NCBI GenBank assembly: GCA_016781115.1
Contig: JADDQX010000109.1
Span: 1 to 7,335, forward strand
Length of the DNA: 7,335 nucleotides
Source of the DNA: Actinomycetota bacterium
GTDB taxonomy: Bacteria; Actinomycetota; CADDZG01; WHSQ01
Direction: 5' to 3'
This document shows, in pieces, positions 1-6,067 of the stretch. Below the pieces are notes generated by a model that saw only the letters and a list, made by a program, of their open reading frames with translations, ran no database searches and was not told where the DNA came from. A program made the translations under genes and the position numbers. How positions within the stretch are numbered: position 1 is the stretch's first letter; the number at the start of each line of letters is the position of its first letter.

Positions 1-155
1 CGCCACACGTGTTCGCGCTCGTCGATGTCCAGCCGAGCAAGCATCTCAGCGGAGAGCAGGTTGGCGTACGCAGCTTTCCAGGAGGCGATGTGGACCGTGG
101 CGATCCCAGCGGCATCGTCGGGTACAGCAGCTCGGATGACGATGTCGGAGCCCAT
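1..155 (-). CDS. GNAT family N-acetyltransferase, N-terminal part (cut by window edge)
   Basis: The minus strand opens with ATG at 155-153 and runs without a stop to the window edge. It reads MGSDIVIRAAVPDDAAGIAT, then VHIASWKAAYANLLSAEMLA and a D-E-R-E stretch. This is the beta1-alpha1-alpha2 start of a GNAT acetyltransferase: an IR-x-A-x-x-DD opening, then the V-H-x-A-S-W-x-x-A-Y helix typical of actinobacterial GNATs of about 170-190 aa. Family members transfer an acetyl group from acetyl-CoA to a small molecule or protein amine. The acetyl-CoA-binding loop lies outside the window, so the substrate cannot be guessed. The start is followed at once by the conserved beta strand, which supports it, although no strong ribosome binding site is visible. 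About 50 bp upstream (minus sense) begins repeat R1, the same arrangement as upstream of the two other short minus-strand genes. Confidence 0.8.
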   Translation of the reverse strand, partial: MGSDIVIRAAVPDDAAGIATVHIASWKAAYANLLSAEMLARLDIDEREHVW

Positions 156-204
156 CAGCCGAAGCTACTCGTTGTAGGTGGTCTCCTCTCTCCGCGAGGC
201 AGTA

Positions 205-360
205 CGCATCAGACATTCTGCTAGGCGACGCGCCAAGGCGATCGCCCAGTCGGTCAACCTTCAGCCCTGCGCGTCCATGGACGCTGAATGGTCGACGCGG
301 GGTAGTTCTCGCTCCGGGGCGCCGCGACCTCGGTCGGTAGGTCGGCCTTCGGCCGACGCG
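205..360 (+). repeat. Dispersed structured repeat, copy R1
   Basis: This copy has three modules. The left module, about 213-232, contains TTCTGCTAGGCGACGCGCC. The centre, 252-290, contains GGTCAACC followed by CCTGCGCGTCCATGGACGCT. The right module, 321-341, is GCCGCGACCTCGGTCGGTAG followed by G. In this copy the core 271-284 (GCGTCCATGGACGC) is a perfect 14-bp palindrome. Positions 341-357 form a hairpin, GTCGGCC-TTC-GGCCGAC, with a 7-bp perfect stem. The centre and right modules align with R2 over about 110 bp and with R5 over the right half. There are no terminal inverted repeats or target duplications that would mark it as a MITE, and no transposase. The function is unknown. Confidence 0.75.
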
Positions 361-362
361 AG

Positions 363-701
363 GTGGTTTGGAGAAGGGACAGCAGTACGATTTGCTTTGT
401 GGAATGGCTTGCCGGTGCTGCAGCGGTTCTTCCGCCTGTGGCGCTTTTCATCTTGCTCTTGATGGCGATCCGGCGCCAGCATCGAGCGATACGCGAAGTC
501 CCTGGGTCGTTCGGTGAAGGGCTTGGCGGAGAAGACGATGTACGTGAGCCGCGTCGTCCATTGGTTCCGCAAGGGAGTGTGTCCGCGGCCGAGCCTCTGC
601 CTGAACCCGCTGAGGTGACACACGCGATCGCTACCGGAAGGCTGGGAAGGACCGGTGGCCAGGGCGAGGGTGGTTCCGCTGAAGGCTCCGACGCGACTTA
701 G
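363..701 (+). CDS. Hypothetical small membrane protein
   Basis: The frame from GTG 363 to TAG 699-701 encodes up to 112 residues that I do not recognise. Near the N-terminus is one convincing membrane segment, LAGAAAVLPPVALFILLLMA, followed at once by a basic stretch (IRRQHRAIRE). That predicts a single span with its C-terminus in the cytoplasm. The remainder is polar, rich in Gly, Glu and Pro, and probably disordered. The start is uncertain: GTG 363 sits against the R1 hairpin, while the purine-rich GGAGAAGGG at 370-378 suggests initiation further in, with the in-frame GTG 399 the best canonical codon at a long spacing. The gene would fill the unit between R1 and R2 in sense orientation, unlike its minus-strand neighbours. 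A minus-strand frame covers the same bases but shows no recognisable protein. It may be spurious; the membrane segment is the main support. Confidence 0.4.
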   Translation: MVWRRDSSTICFVEWLAGAAAVLPPVALFILLLMAIRRQHRAIREVPGSFGEGLGGEDDVREPRRPLVPQGSVSAAEPLPEPAEVTHAIATGRLGRTGGQGEGGSAEGSDAT

Positions 702-734
702 GTCGACGTAGTTCGTCAAATCTCGGCCTGCGGC

Positions 735-885
735 AGACTCCTTCTAGCGCGGCACGTTAGGCGGTCGCTCGTTGGGTCAACCGTGAGTCCTGCGCGTCCA
801 TGGATGCTGAAGAGCCGTCCTCAGTGGGCTCGCGGCTCGGCTGCGACTTCGGCCGGAGGTCGGGCTTCGCCCGAAGGTCAAGATC
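735..885 (+). repeat. Dispersed structured repeat, copy R2
   Basis: The left module, 750-771, is CGGCACGTTAGGCGGTCGCT, nearly identical to R4 and containing GTTAGGC at 756-762. The centre has GGTCAACC and then CCTGCGCGTCCATGGATGCT, with the core at 794-807. The right module, about 838-859, reads GGCTGCGACTTCGGCCGGAG and G. It is followed by the hairpin TCGGGC-TTC-GCCCGA at 860-874, in the same relative place as the R1 hairpin but with a different stem sequence. That covariation suggests structure rather than sequence is kept. It ends about 10 bp from the stop codon of the minus-strand kinase gene and could serve as its transcription terminator. Confidence 0.75.
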
Positions 886-894
886 CGAACATGG

Positions 895-1427
895 TCAGTC
901 CACCGACCGTAGAAACGCCTTCATCTCGCGAGGGGTGCTGAGGCGGACGAACCGAATGTGTCGCCAGCGAGGGTCCTCCATCGCGGTCTCATACCTTTCC
1001 GTGTACTTCCCGTGCATCTTCCAGGCCCACATGACGATCGACGCTTCTGGGGCGCGAGACAGGGCCCGACGCCAGTGCTCTCGGTTGCCGTTCCATACCT
1101 CTGTCTTGAGAAGCAGACGACCGAGGGTTCGCCTGACCACCCGAGCAGTTGCCACTAGCCGTGACGTATCCATCCACACGATTGAGTCGGCTCGCCCCCA
1201 GGTGATGTCGCCGACATCGCTGATGTAGTTGCCGTCTACGACCCACCTAGTCTGGTTCGTGAATTCCTCGACCCGCGCGCGGAACTCTGCTGTTGGCAGA
1301 GTCCTCCACTCTGACTGGTGGTAAAGGGAATCCAGTTCCAGATGGGGAAGGCCGAGTCGCTGAGCTAGCGATGCGGCAAAGGTTGTCTTACCTCCACCGG
1401 AGCAACCGACTACGCAGATCTGTGCAT
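895..1427 (-). pseudogene. FlaR-like P-loop kinase/ATPase, frameshifted at codon 3
   Basis: Read from 1419 down, the minus strand encodes ICVVGCSGGGKTTFAASLAQ, a Walker A P-loop (GCSGGGKT), then LGLPHLELDSLYHQSEW, RWVVDGNY, RADSIVWMD, VVRRTLGRLLLKTEVWNGNR and RWRHIRFVRLSTPREMKAFL, ending at TGA 897-895. This is the complete pattern of the small adenylate-kinase-like proteins annotated as DNA topology modulation protein FlaR-related or AAA family ATPase, about 175 aa. They probably phosphorylate a small molecule; the substrate is unknown. No ATG, GTG or TTG lies in this frame upstream of the P-loop, because a TGA sits at 1434-1432. ATG 1427, preceded by AAGGAAG at 8 nt spacing, is in the wrong frame: ATG CAC AGA TCT. 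One extra A would give M-H-R-I-C-V-V-G, the expected family start. I infer a 1-nt deletion near 1420, real or a sequencing error. Confidence 0.85.
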
Positions 1428-1448
1428 CCGCTCATCTTCCTTGGTTCT

Positions 1449-1602
1449 TCAACCCCTCTTTGGGCACCGCTGCGCGCCGAGGTCGGCGGTTCCTTCTGAC
1501 GCGACCGTAGTCCGCTAACTCCTCCACGCAACCGCACGCTGCGCGAAGGAACCGACGCTGGATCGTTCTCGCTTCGCTGCGTGCGCTCTCGGTCGGCGAG
1601 GA
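1449..1602 (+). repeat. Dispersed structured repeat, divergent copy R5
   Basis: This copy lies between the starts of the divergent kinase and APH genes. TGACGCGACCGTAGTCCGCT (1497-1516) matches R3 (TGACGCCACCGTAGGGCCGCT). CGCAACCGCACGCTGCGCG then follows the central-module pattern. GACGCTGGATCGTTCTCGCT and CTCTCGGTCGGCGAGG follow R1's right half. The CCATGGA palindrome of the other copies is replaced by AAGGAACC, which pairs with an upstream segment: CGGTTCCTTC 1487-1496 and GAAGGAACCG 1545-1554 form a perfect 10-bp inverted repeat about 48 nt apart. The left end shares TCAACC plus TGGGCAC (1461-1467) with R3. Promoters for both flanking genes must lie in or beside it, although I see no clear -35/-10 pair. 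Confidence 0.6.
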
Positions 1603-1628
1603 CAGTCGGTGTTGGTCCATGATTGCTC

Positions 1629-2555
1629 ATGGCGAAAGTGCCGAGTCGGTTGAGTGAAAGTCTGCGCTCTTGGGTCGCCGGGACGATGGGAGTAAGCGGA
1701 CTTGACGAGTTTTTCTCCTCGCGCCACCTCTCTCACGTAGTGGGCTATCGATTGTCGGACGGGCGCGGGATCGTCGTCAAAGCGCGCCCTGGGCTTGAAC
1801 GAGCTGCCCGCTGTGTCGCGGCTCAACACATGCTTCATCGCGATGGCTTTCCGTGTCCCGAGCCGCTGTCGGAGGTGCATGAGGTCGACGGCCTGGCGGT
1901 TCACGCGGAGTCTTATGTGCCAGACGGAGAGCAATATCTCGGAACGAGCGACGAAGTCGTCGTTAAGTTTGGAGAACTGCTGGTAGACCTGACTCAAAGG
2001 CTGGAGCGGTTGAACCCTCAACCTCCCGAGCCGCCTCCACCGTGGCTTTGGTGGGATCACCCGCAAGCGGAGGTGTTCCCAACCGAGGCTTCGGTTGAGG
2101 CCCGCGAGGATGAGATCCCCTCTTGGTTGTCAGAGCTGGCGGCGCGAGTTCGCGAACGGATGGCCTCATGTGACCTTCCCGAGGTTGTGAGCCATGGGGA
2201 CTGGGAGACTCAACATCTACATTGGCGGGCCGACAAGATCCGGATCGTCCACGATTGGGACAGCCTGTGTTCTCGTCCCGAGGCGGCGCTCGTCGGCGCC
2301 GCCGCAGCGACGTTCGGGAGTGAACGTGTCCAGCCTGTCCTGGCGCCTCTTGGCGCCTCGGAGCGCTTTGTTGAGTCATACGAACACCGGCGTGGACGAC
2401 CTTTCACGCGCGAAGAACACGAAGTCGCCTGGGCGGCCGGTTTGTGGGTAGCGGCCCACAATGCCCGCATGGAGATCCTGTACGGGAAGCCGCCGCTCGT
2501 TCTTGAAGCGCTACGTAAGGAGCGAGAGGAGCGACTTCGGCGTGCTGGCGCCTGA
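1629..2555 (+). CDS. APH-fold phosphotransferase (aminoglycoside phosphotransferase family)
   Basis: This is a 308-residue protein of the aminoglycoside/choline kinase fold. Visible features are a small N-lobe with GYRLSDGRGIVVKARP (the likely ATP-binding lysine is K51), the hinge segment around HAESYVPDGEQYLG (residues 92-105), the catalytic loop VVSHGDWETQHLHW (H189-G190-D191) and the metal-binding IVHDWDSL (D209). These enzymes move the gamma-phosphate of ATP to a hydroxyl of a small molecule, and resistance kinases are only one subset. The usual catalytic-loop asparagine (HxDxxxxN) appears as His (HGDWETQH), so catalysis may be modified. It is not close to a named resistance enzyme that I recognise. 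ATG 1629 is preferred; TTG 1623 is in frame just upstream. The gene sits between repeats R5 and R6, its stop codon lies inside the R6 sequence, and it converges on the GNAT-Nudix gene 33 bp away. Confidence 0.8.
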   Translation: MAKVPSRLSESLRSWVAGTMGVSGLDEFFSSRHLSHVVGYRLSDGRGIVVKARPGLERAARCVAAQHMLHRDGFPCPEPLSEVHEVDGLAVHAESYVPDGEQYLGTSDEVVVKFGELLVDLTQRLERLNPQPPEPPPPWLWWDHPQAEVFPTEASVEAREDEIPSWLSELAARVRERMASCDLPEVVSHGDWETQHLHWRADKIRIVHDWDSLCSRPEAALVGAAAATFGSERVQPVLAPLGASERFVESYEHRRGRPFTREEHEVAWAAGLWVAAHNARMEILYGKPPLVLEALRKEREERLRRAGA

Positions 2556-2586
2556 ATGGCGGCGCTGCGACCTCGGTCGGCAGGAG
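2552..2586 (+). repeat. Half-copy of the dispersed repeat, R6 (right module only)
   Basis: CTGAATGG (2552-2559) followed by GCTGCGACCTCGGTCGGCAG and G (2564-2584) matches the two ends of R1's right half (CTGAATGG at 285-292 and GCCGCGACCTCGGTCGGTAG at 321-340), with the intervening part missing. The left and central modules, including the CCATGGA core, are absent. The APH stop codon TGA (2553-2555) is formed by the repeat sequence itself, and the stop of the convergent GNAT-Nudix gene (2591-2589) lies 3 bp beyond the half-copy. Confidence 0.6.
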
Positions 2587-2588
2587 CG

Positions 2589-3511
2589 TTACCCCAGTGA
2601 GGCGAGAAAATGTCTTGCTCCGGGTCCTTCCTGCGTCCTGAAAATGCCGGGACTCGTCACGGAGTCTTCAATCCGTTGCCTGACCACGGGGGTAAGAGGA
2701 TCGGGAAGCCGATCTATCTCGAAGTACTGGATCTCGGCCGCCTCCTCAGTTGGTCGAGGCGAGCCATCTATTACGTCGCAGAGGAAGTGGACGACCAAGG
2801 TGTTCTTAATCGGTCGCCAGTACAGCCCCGAGATGTCGTTAGGCCCGATGCGGAGACCTGTCTCCTCACGGGTTTCACGACGGCGTCCGACGGCGCTTCC
2901 TTCCGTTGCGCAGTGCCGCCGGGACACTCCCAGACATCTATGTCACGCCGACGAACAAGCAGGACTCGTCTGTGGTCGTCAAGGATCGTGGCGAATGCAG
3001 CAAGCGGTGGACGCATGGTCGAGTACATGACGCAAGGCCAATCGTCCAAGACCATTTCTCGTTCGGCGCGCATTCCGATCTTCTGAGCTACTCGGTGGGA
3101 GGGTTCGTTGACTGGGTCGATTACCGCCACGAGGCGCGAGATGCCGAAGCGTGCGAATGCGAGGGCTCGGCAAGCGGCCGCTGACTCGGTAGCAAGACCG
3201 TGGTTCCAAAACAGCTTGTGTATGTGCCACGCCATCTCGGTCTCTTCACGACCTTCGATTGTGCGGGGCCTGATCCCGCAGTAGCCCAGAAAATGTCCGC
3301 CGACGTTTTTCTCGATCAACCACAGGCCATAACCATGCTCTTGATACAGCGAAATGTGTCGGTCGAGCCATGCGTTGGTCTCATCGCGCGTCCTCGGTCG
3401 CAGATACAAGCTCATCTGGTCCTCATCGCCCATCAGCTTGACGAGGACCTCTAGGTCACTTGCGTTGAACTCACGAAGGGTCACTCGTGGAGTCCGGAGG
3501 GTCGTCGCCAT
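2589..3511 (-). pseudogene. GNAT acetyltransferase - Nudix hydrolase fusion, frameshifted in the Nudix box
   Basis: From ATG 3511 the minus strand encodes a RimJ/RimL-type GNAT domain (about residues 4-165): TLRTPRVTLREFNASDLEVL, the acetyl-CoA loop LFWNHGLATES (100-110), and NEPSHRVAQKIGM (135-147), the family's usual N-x-x-S-x(5)-K-x-G-M helix. A Nudix domain follows from about residue 168: LAAFATILDDHRRVLLVRRR and WECPGGTAQRKEAPSDAVV. At about 2884-2874 the frame breaks. The next frame supplies RETREETGLRIGPNDISGLY and the Nudix C-terminus, ending at TAA 2591-2589. Joined, GGTAQRKE and RETREETGL form the Nudix box G-x5-E-x7-REUxEExGU. Full spacing needs 4 more nt (1 nt would restore the frame but leave six instead of seven residues). 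The known reactions are acetylation of an amine and hydrolysis of a nucleoside-diphosphate-linked compound. As read, only the GNAT half is intact. ATG 3571 is a less likely, longer start. Confidence 0.85.
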
Positions 3512-3534
3512 GGCTCGATTGTCGCGGACCTGGC

Positions 3535-3650
3535 TCAACCTTTCTGGGCACGGCTGACCGACAGCAGCCATTCCTCATGACGCCACCGTAGGGCCGCTAC
3601 GCCTTACGTCAACGGCGACCCTGCGCGTCCATGGATGCTCGGGTCGCCCG
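3535..3650 (+). repeat. Dispersed structured repeat, copy R3
   Basis: The left end shares TCAACC and then TGGGCAC (3545-3551) with R5. TGACGCCACCGTAGGGCCGC (3578-3597) matches R5 and, more loosely, the GTTAGGCGG segment of R2 and R4. ACGTCAACGG is followed by CCCTGCGCGTCCATGGATGC and TCGG, with the core at 3625-3638. The right module (GCGACCTCGGTCGG) is not recognisable downstream of this copy. Upstream in minus sense it abuts the GNAT-Nudix gene start at 3511 by about 25 bp. Confidence 0.7.
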
Positions 3651-3802
3651 CGGCGTCCGGTGACGACGGCACGACCGCCTCCCTTTGACCGGTGGCGTCG
3701 GAACGGCTTCGGGCGCAGCGAGACAGCGCCCAGGAAGAGAGCCAGTGGTATCCGGTCTCGGTCGTTTCCTTCCGGCTGGGACCTCAGGCGGAGTCGGCCG
3801 GA
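3651..3802. other. Intergenic stretch with no recognised gene
   Basis: Together with R3 this makes about 300 bp without a convincing gene, between the start of the GNAT-Nudix gene and the end of the conserved hypothetical gene. Short open frames cross it on both strands, but their translations are Arg/Pro/Gly-rich with no recognisable motif. No transcription terminator with a U-tract was found for the operon that ends at 3817. Confidence 0.5.
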
Positions 3803-3816
3803 CTAGACGTCGTCGT

Positions 3817-4267
3817 TCAAATGGCGCGCAGGTAAGCATCCACGTCGGGCTCGGGCGACTGGAGGATGTGTTGAACCCACGCGTTCCTCTCGAATCCGAT
3901 AACCGCGAGATCCCAGCTGCAGGCCGTCAAGTTCGCCTGCCCCTGCCGGCCGGATGCGCCCCAGGTCGGGTTCATCAGCAATGAACATCTTGTGGTGGAG
4001 TTCGTCTTCATTCTCCCACCAGTCAACGAACGCGACGGACACCGTGCGGCCTTGATGGGCGCAGACGAAGCCGAGGCCGTAGCGGCTGTCGGTGACAGCG
4101 GGTTCCGGGAGCGCCTCGTGAGCTGCTCGCTTGATCGCCGTGACGAGTTTTTCGTCGGGTGACTGAGCGCCATACGCGATCCCGTACACCTTGATCCGCC
4201 ACTCGTTCGGTTGCCACAGCTCAAGGAAGCGAATCGGGCGGGGCTGATATGCGCCGTGAATCCTCAT
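3817..4267 (-). pseudogene. Conserved hypothetical protein, frameshifted in a G run
   Basis: From ATG 4267 the minus strand reads IRFLELWQPNEWRIKVYGIA, then SRYGLGFVCAHQGRTVSVAF, VDWWENEDELHHKMFIADEP and DLGRIRPAG. After the run of four G (plus-strand C run 3940-3943) the continuation is found in another frame: QANLTACSWDLAVIGFERNA, then WVQHILQSPEPDVDAYLRAI, stop 3819-3817. Removing one G gives a single 149-residue protein. The V-x-x-YGIA, Y-G-x-GF, FVDWW-x-x-ENELHH-like and ACxWDLAVIxFERxAW segments resemble an uncharacterised soluble family that I recall from actinobacterial genomes; no function is known to me. As read, the frame from 4267 runs to 3803 with an unrelated C-terminus. The start overlaps the LLM stop (ATGA, 4267-4264), so the gene is translationally coupled and the last of the operon. 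The indel may be a sequencing error. Confidence 0.7.
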
Positions 4268-5160
4268 ACGCTGGACCCTAATTCGGACGCCGCGCTTCGC
4301 ACTCCAGGAAGAATGTCCTGTGCGAGAACTTCGACCTGCCGCTCAGGATCAGGGCCGGCAGGGATGAAGTTCATCGCGCTGAAGCCGAGGTCGACGACGA
4401 AGCCGATGAGCTTCTCTCCTAGCTCCTGAGGGCGGCCAGTGACCACGTGGGCTGGCAAGTCGACCTCCTTCCCCACCCGAAATTCCATGTTGTAGGCGAG
4501 GGTGAGCTGCTCGGGGTCGCGCCCTGCGGCGACGGCGGCGTCGAAGATGCGATCGCGCATCCCCGGGATCGTCTCGGGTGGTGCCATCTCGAGTGTTGGG
4601 ATCCAGCCGTCTCCGACGCGGCCGGTCACCTCAAGCGAGTGCTTTCCGAAGGTGCCAAGCCATATCGGGATCTCGTGCTCGGGCTTGGGCTCGATATCTG
4701 CGGCATCGGTGTGGTGGTGCTTACCGGTGAAGCTGAACGCGCGGGACGTCCACAGCCCGCGGATGATCGTCACCGCCTCCTCGAGTCCTTCAATCTTTTC
4801 CTTCGGTGAGGCGACGCGCAGCCCGAACGCTCGGAACTCATCGTCGGAACCGCCTGCCCCCAGCCCGAGGATGAGCCGTCCGCCGGAGAGCCGGTCGAGC
4901 GTCTCGGCCATCTTCGCCACCATTGCCGGCGCGCGGAAAGGGACACCGAGGACGCGTGTGGCGACCTTGATGCGCGTCGTCTTCGCCGCGATCCACGAAA
5001 GCATTGTCCACGTCTCGTAGCTCGGGCGCGTTCCGCACGGGTGGTCGTTCGCGGAGATGAAGTCGTATCCGAGCGCCTCGGCTCGCATCGCCGCGGCGAT
5101 CGGGTTGTCTCCAGCGGCCGCGGTCGTGGTGACGTTGACACCGAACATGAGCGTATTCAT
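4264..5160 (-). CDS. LLM class (luciferase-like) F420-dependent oxidoreductase
   Basis: This is an intact 298-residue protein of the luciferase-like monooxygenase TIM-barrel superfamily, of the single-chain type that usually uses coenzyme F420. The barrel begins with LMFGVNVTTTAAAG. It continues with EALGYDFISANDH (residues 29-40), the helix ETWTMLSWIAAKTTRIKVAT (49-68), GVPFRAPAMVAKMAETLDRL and SGGRLILGLGAGG (92-104), which is the superfamily's most recognisable block, then LEEAVTIIRGLW, IPIWLGTFGKHSLEVTGRVG and DGWIP. These features fix the family and not the substrate; FMN rather than F420 cannot be excluded. ATG 5160 lies 5 bp after the YczE-like stop, and the stop overlaps the next gene's start by ATGA, so the three genes form one operon. 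The longer open frame upstream is an overlap with the YczE-like gene and not part of this protein. Confidence 0.9.
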   Translation of the reverse strand: MNTLMFGVNVTTTAAAGDNPIAAAMRAEALGYDFISANDHPCGTRPSYETWTMLSWIAAKTTRIKVATRVLGVPFRAPAMVAKMAETLDRLSGGRLILGLGAGGSDDEFRAFGLRVASPKEKIEGLEEAVTIIRGLWTSRAFSFTGKHHHTDAADIEPKPEHEIPIWLGTFGKHSLEVTGRVGDGWIPTLEMAPPETIPGMRDRIFDAAVAAGRDPEQLTLAYNMEFRVGKEVDLPAHVVTGRPQELGEKLIGFVVDLGFSAMNFIPAGPDPERQVEVLAQDILPGVRSAASELGSSV

Positions 5161-5165
5161 CGCGC

Positions 5166-5972
5166 TCAGATCCGGGCGCCTGTGTCGCGCGACGCTTGCG
5201 TCGTTGAAGATGCGCCGAGCTGGCCCCGTCGGCCCCACTTCGTAAGCGTGCGCGTCATGGCCCGCACCCGCCCCGGTTCCTCCGGTCGTGGCGGTTTCAT
5301 GCCGAAGAGGCGAAACGACAGGTTGATTGCCGGACCGATGAGCGCGACGAACGCGAGCGTGCCCACGCCTGCGGTGCCGCCGAGAATTATGCCGACGATG
5401 AGAACGCATGCCTCGATTGCAAATCTGGCGGCGCCCGTAGAGCGGTGGGAATGACGAGCGACACCGAGCATGAGCGCGTCGCGAGGTCCGGCGCCCAGGT
5501 TGGCGCTGATGTAGAGGGCGGTTCCAAGCGCGATCGCGCCGATGCCGACGAGCATCACGATGAGGCGTGGCAGGACGTGACCGTCCGGCAGGTTTGTGAG
5601 AAGCGGCGCCCGCAGGACCGAATCGGTGAAGACGCCGACTAGTACAGCGTTGGTGACCGTGCCGGGTCCTGGTCGTACGCGCAGCGCGAGGCTTGCTCCG
5701 AGCACGGCAACCGACACGACGATCACGACCTGGCCGAACGTGAGGGGCGTCAGCGAACGCAGCGCGTCGTGCAGGACGTCCCACGCCGAAAGCCCGAGGT
5801 TCGCGCGCACCATCAACGACAGACCGATAGCGAACAGCCATAGCCCCGCGATGAGACGGACGGCTCGCGCCGCAAGTGGCGACACGGTTGTCGGCCGCGT
5901 CGCAGCCCGCGATCCACCGCGATCGCGGCCGGCGACGCACGTTCCGGTCGCTGCTTCCACGCACTCTGGCAT
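5166..5972 (-). CDS. YczE/YyaS/YitT family membrane protein
   Basis: This is a 268-residue integral membrane protein. Hydrophobic segments lie at about 38-56 (LIAGLWLFAIGLSLMV), 78-98, 105-122, 136-155, 183-200 and 203-221. The motif ANLGLSAWDVLHDALR (57-72) recurs as ANLGAGPRDALMLGVAR (157-173). This internal repeat, together with GPGTVTNAVLVGVFTD (102-117), is characteristic of the YczE-like family (COG2364), whose transport or other role is not established. The chosen ATG (5972-5970) is preceded by GAGGAGG at about 7 nt, a near-ideal ribosome binding site; an in-frame start at 6032 lacks this. The first 35 residues are polar and longer than usual for the family, and the C-terminal 45 residues are basic and cytoplasmic-like. 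It is first in the operon with the LLM oxidoreductase and hypothetical gene, and divergent from the LysR-type regulator. Confidence 0.85.
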   Translation of the reverse strand: MPECVEAATGTCVAGRDRGGSRAATRPTTVSPLAARAVRLIAGLWLFAIGLSLMVRANLGLSAWDVLHDALRSLTPLTFGQVVIVVSVAVLGASLALRVRPGPGTVTNAVLVGVFTDSVLRAPLLTNLPDGHVLPRLIVMLVGIGAIALGTALYISANLGAGPRDALMLGVARHSHRSTGAARFAIEACVLIVGIILGGTAGVGTLAFVALIGPAINLSFRLFGMKPPRPEEPGRVRAMTRTLTKWGRRGQLGASSTTQASRDTGARI

Positions 5973-6027
5973 CTCGCGCCTCCTCGGGTTGAGTTTGTGT
6001 CGTTCATCGTCCGTGGGAGCAGCGTTT

Positions 6028-6067
6028 AGCACAAGCGAAACTTGCTTTACATCGATTAAGCTGTGCT
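6028..6067. promoter_or_regulatory. Candidate LysR-type operator
   Basis: The divergent intergenic region holds an inverted repeat, AGCACA (6028-6033) and TGTGCT (6062-6067). Within it lies CTTTACATCGATTAAG (6045-6060), an imperfect CTT-N10-AAG dyad centred on ATCGAT that contains the T-N11-A pattern (T6047, A6059) expected for LysR-type sites. It overlaps the -35 element of the regulator's own promoter, consistent with the usual autorepression and divergent control of the yczE-LLM operon. The assignment is by pattern and position only. Confidence 0.4.

Noticed and set aside
9..224. Plus-strand open frame of 71 codons at the left edge
   Set aside because: The minus strand of the same bases encodes a clear GNAT N-terminus with its own ATG, so the plus frame is a shadow.
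261..719. Minus-strand open frame of 152 codons opposite the small membrane protein
   Set aside because: Arg/Pro/Ser-rich translation with no motif, running through the R1 repeat. The opposite strand has a convincing membrane segment.
756..762. R2 as a canonical integron attC site (GTTAGGC)
   Set aside because: The heptamer fits GTTRRRY, but no RYYYAAC box lies within 100 bp upstream. The conserved repeat sequence lies downstream of the heptamer, outside where an attC would be, and R1, R3 and R5 lack GTT altogether.
205..3650. Repeats as a CRISPR array or MITE
   Set aside because: Copies are too long, too divergent and too irregularly spaced for CRISPR. No terminal inverted repeats or target-site duplications were seen, which argues against a MITE.
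4264..5964. One 566-residue protein covering the LLM and YczE regions
   Set aside because: Residues before MNTLMFGV are Arg/His-rich and lie out of frame across the YczE-like gene. The LLM domain is complete from ATG 5160.
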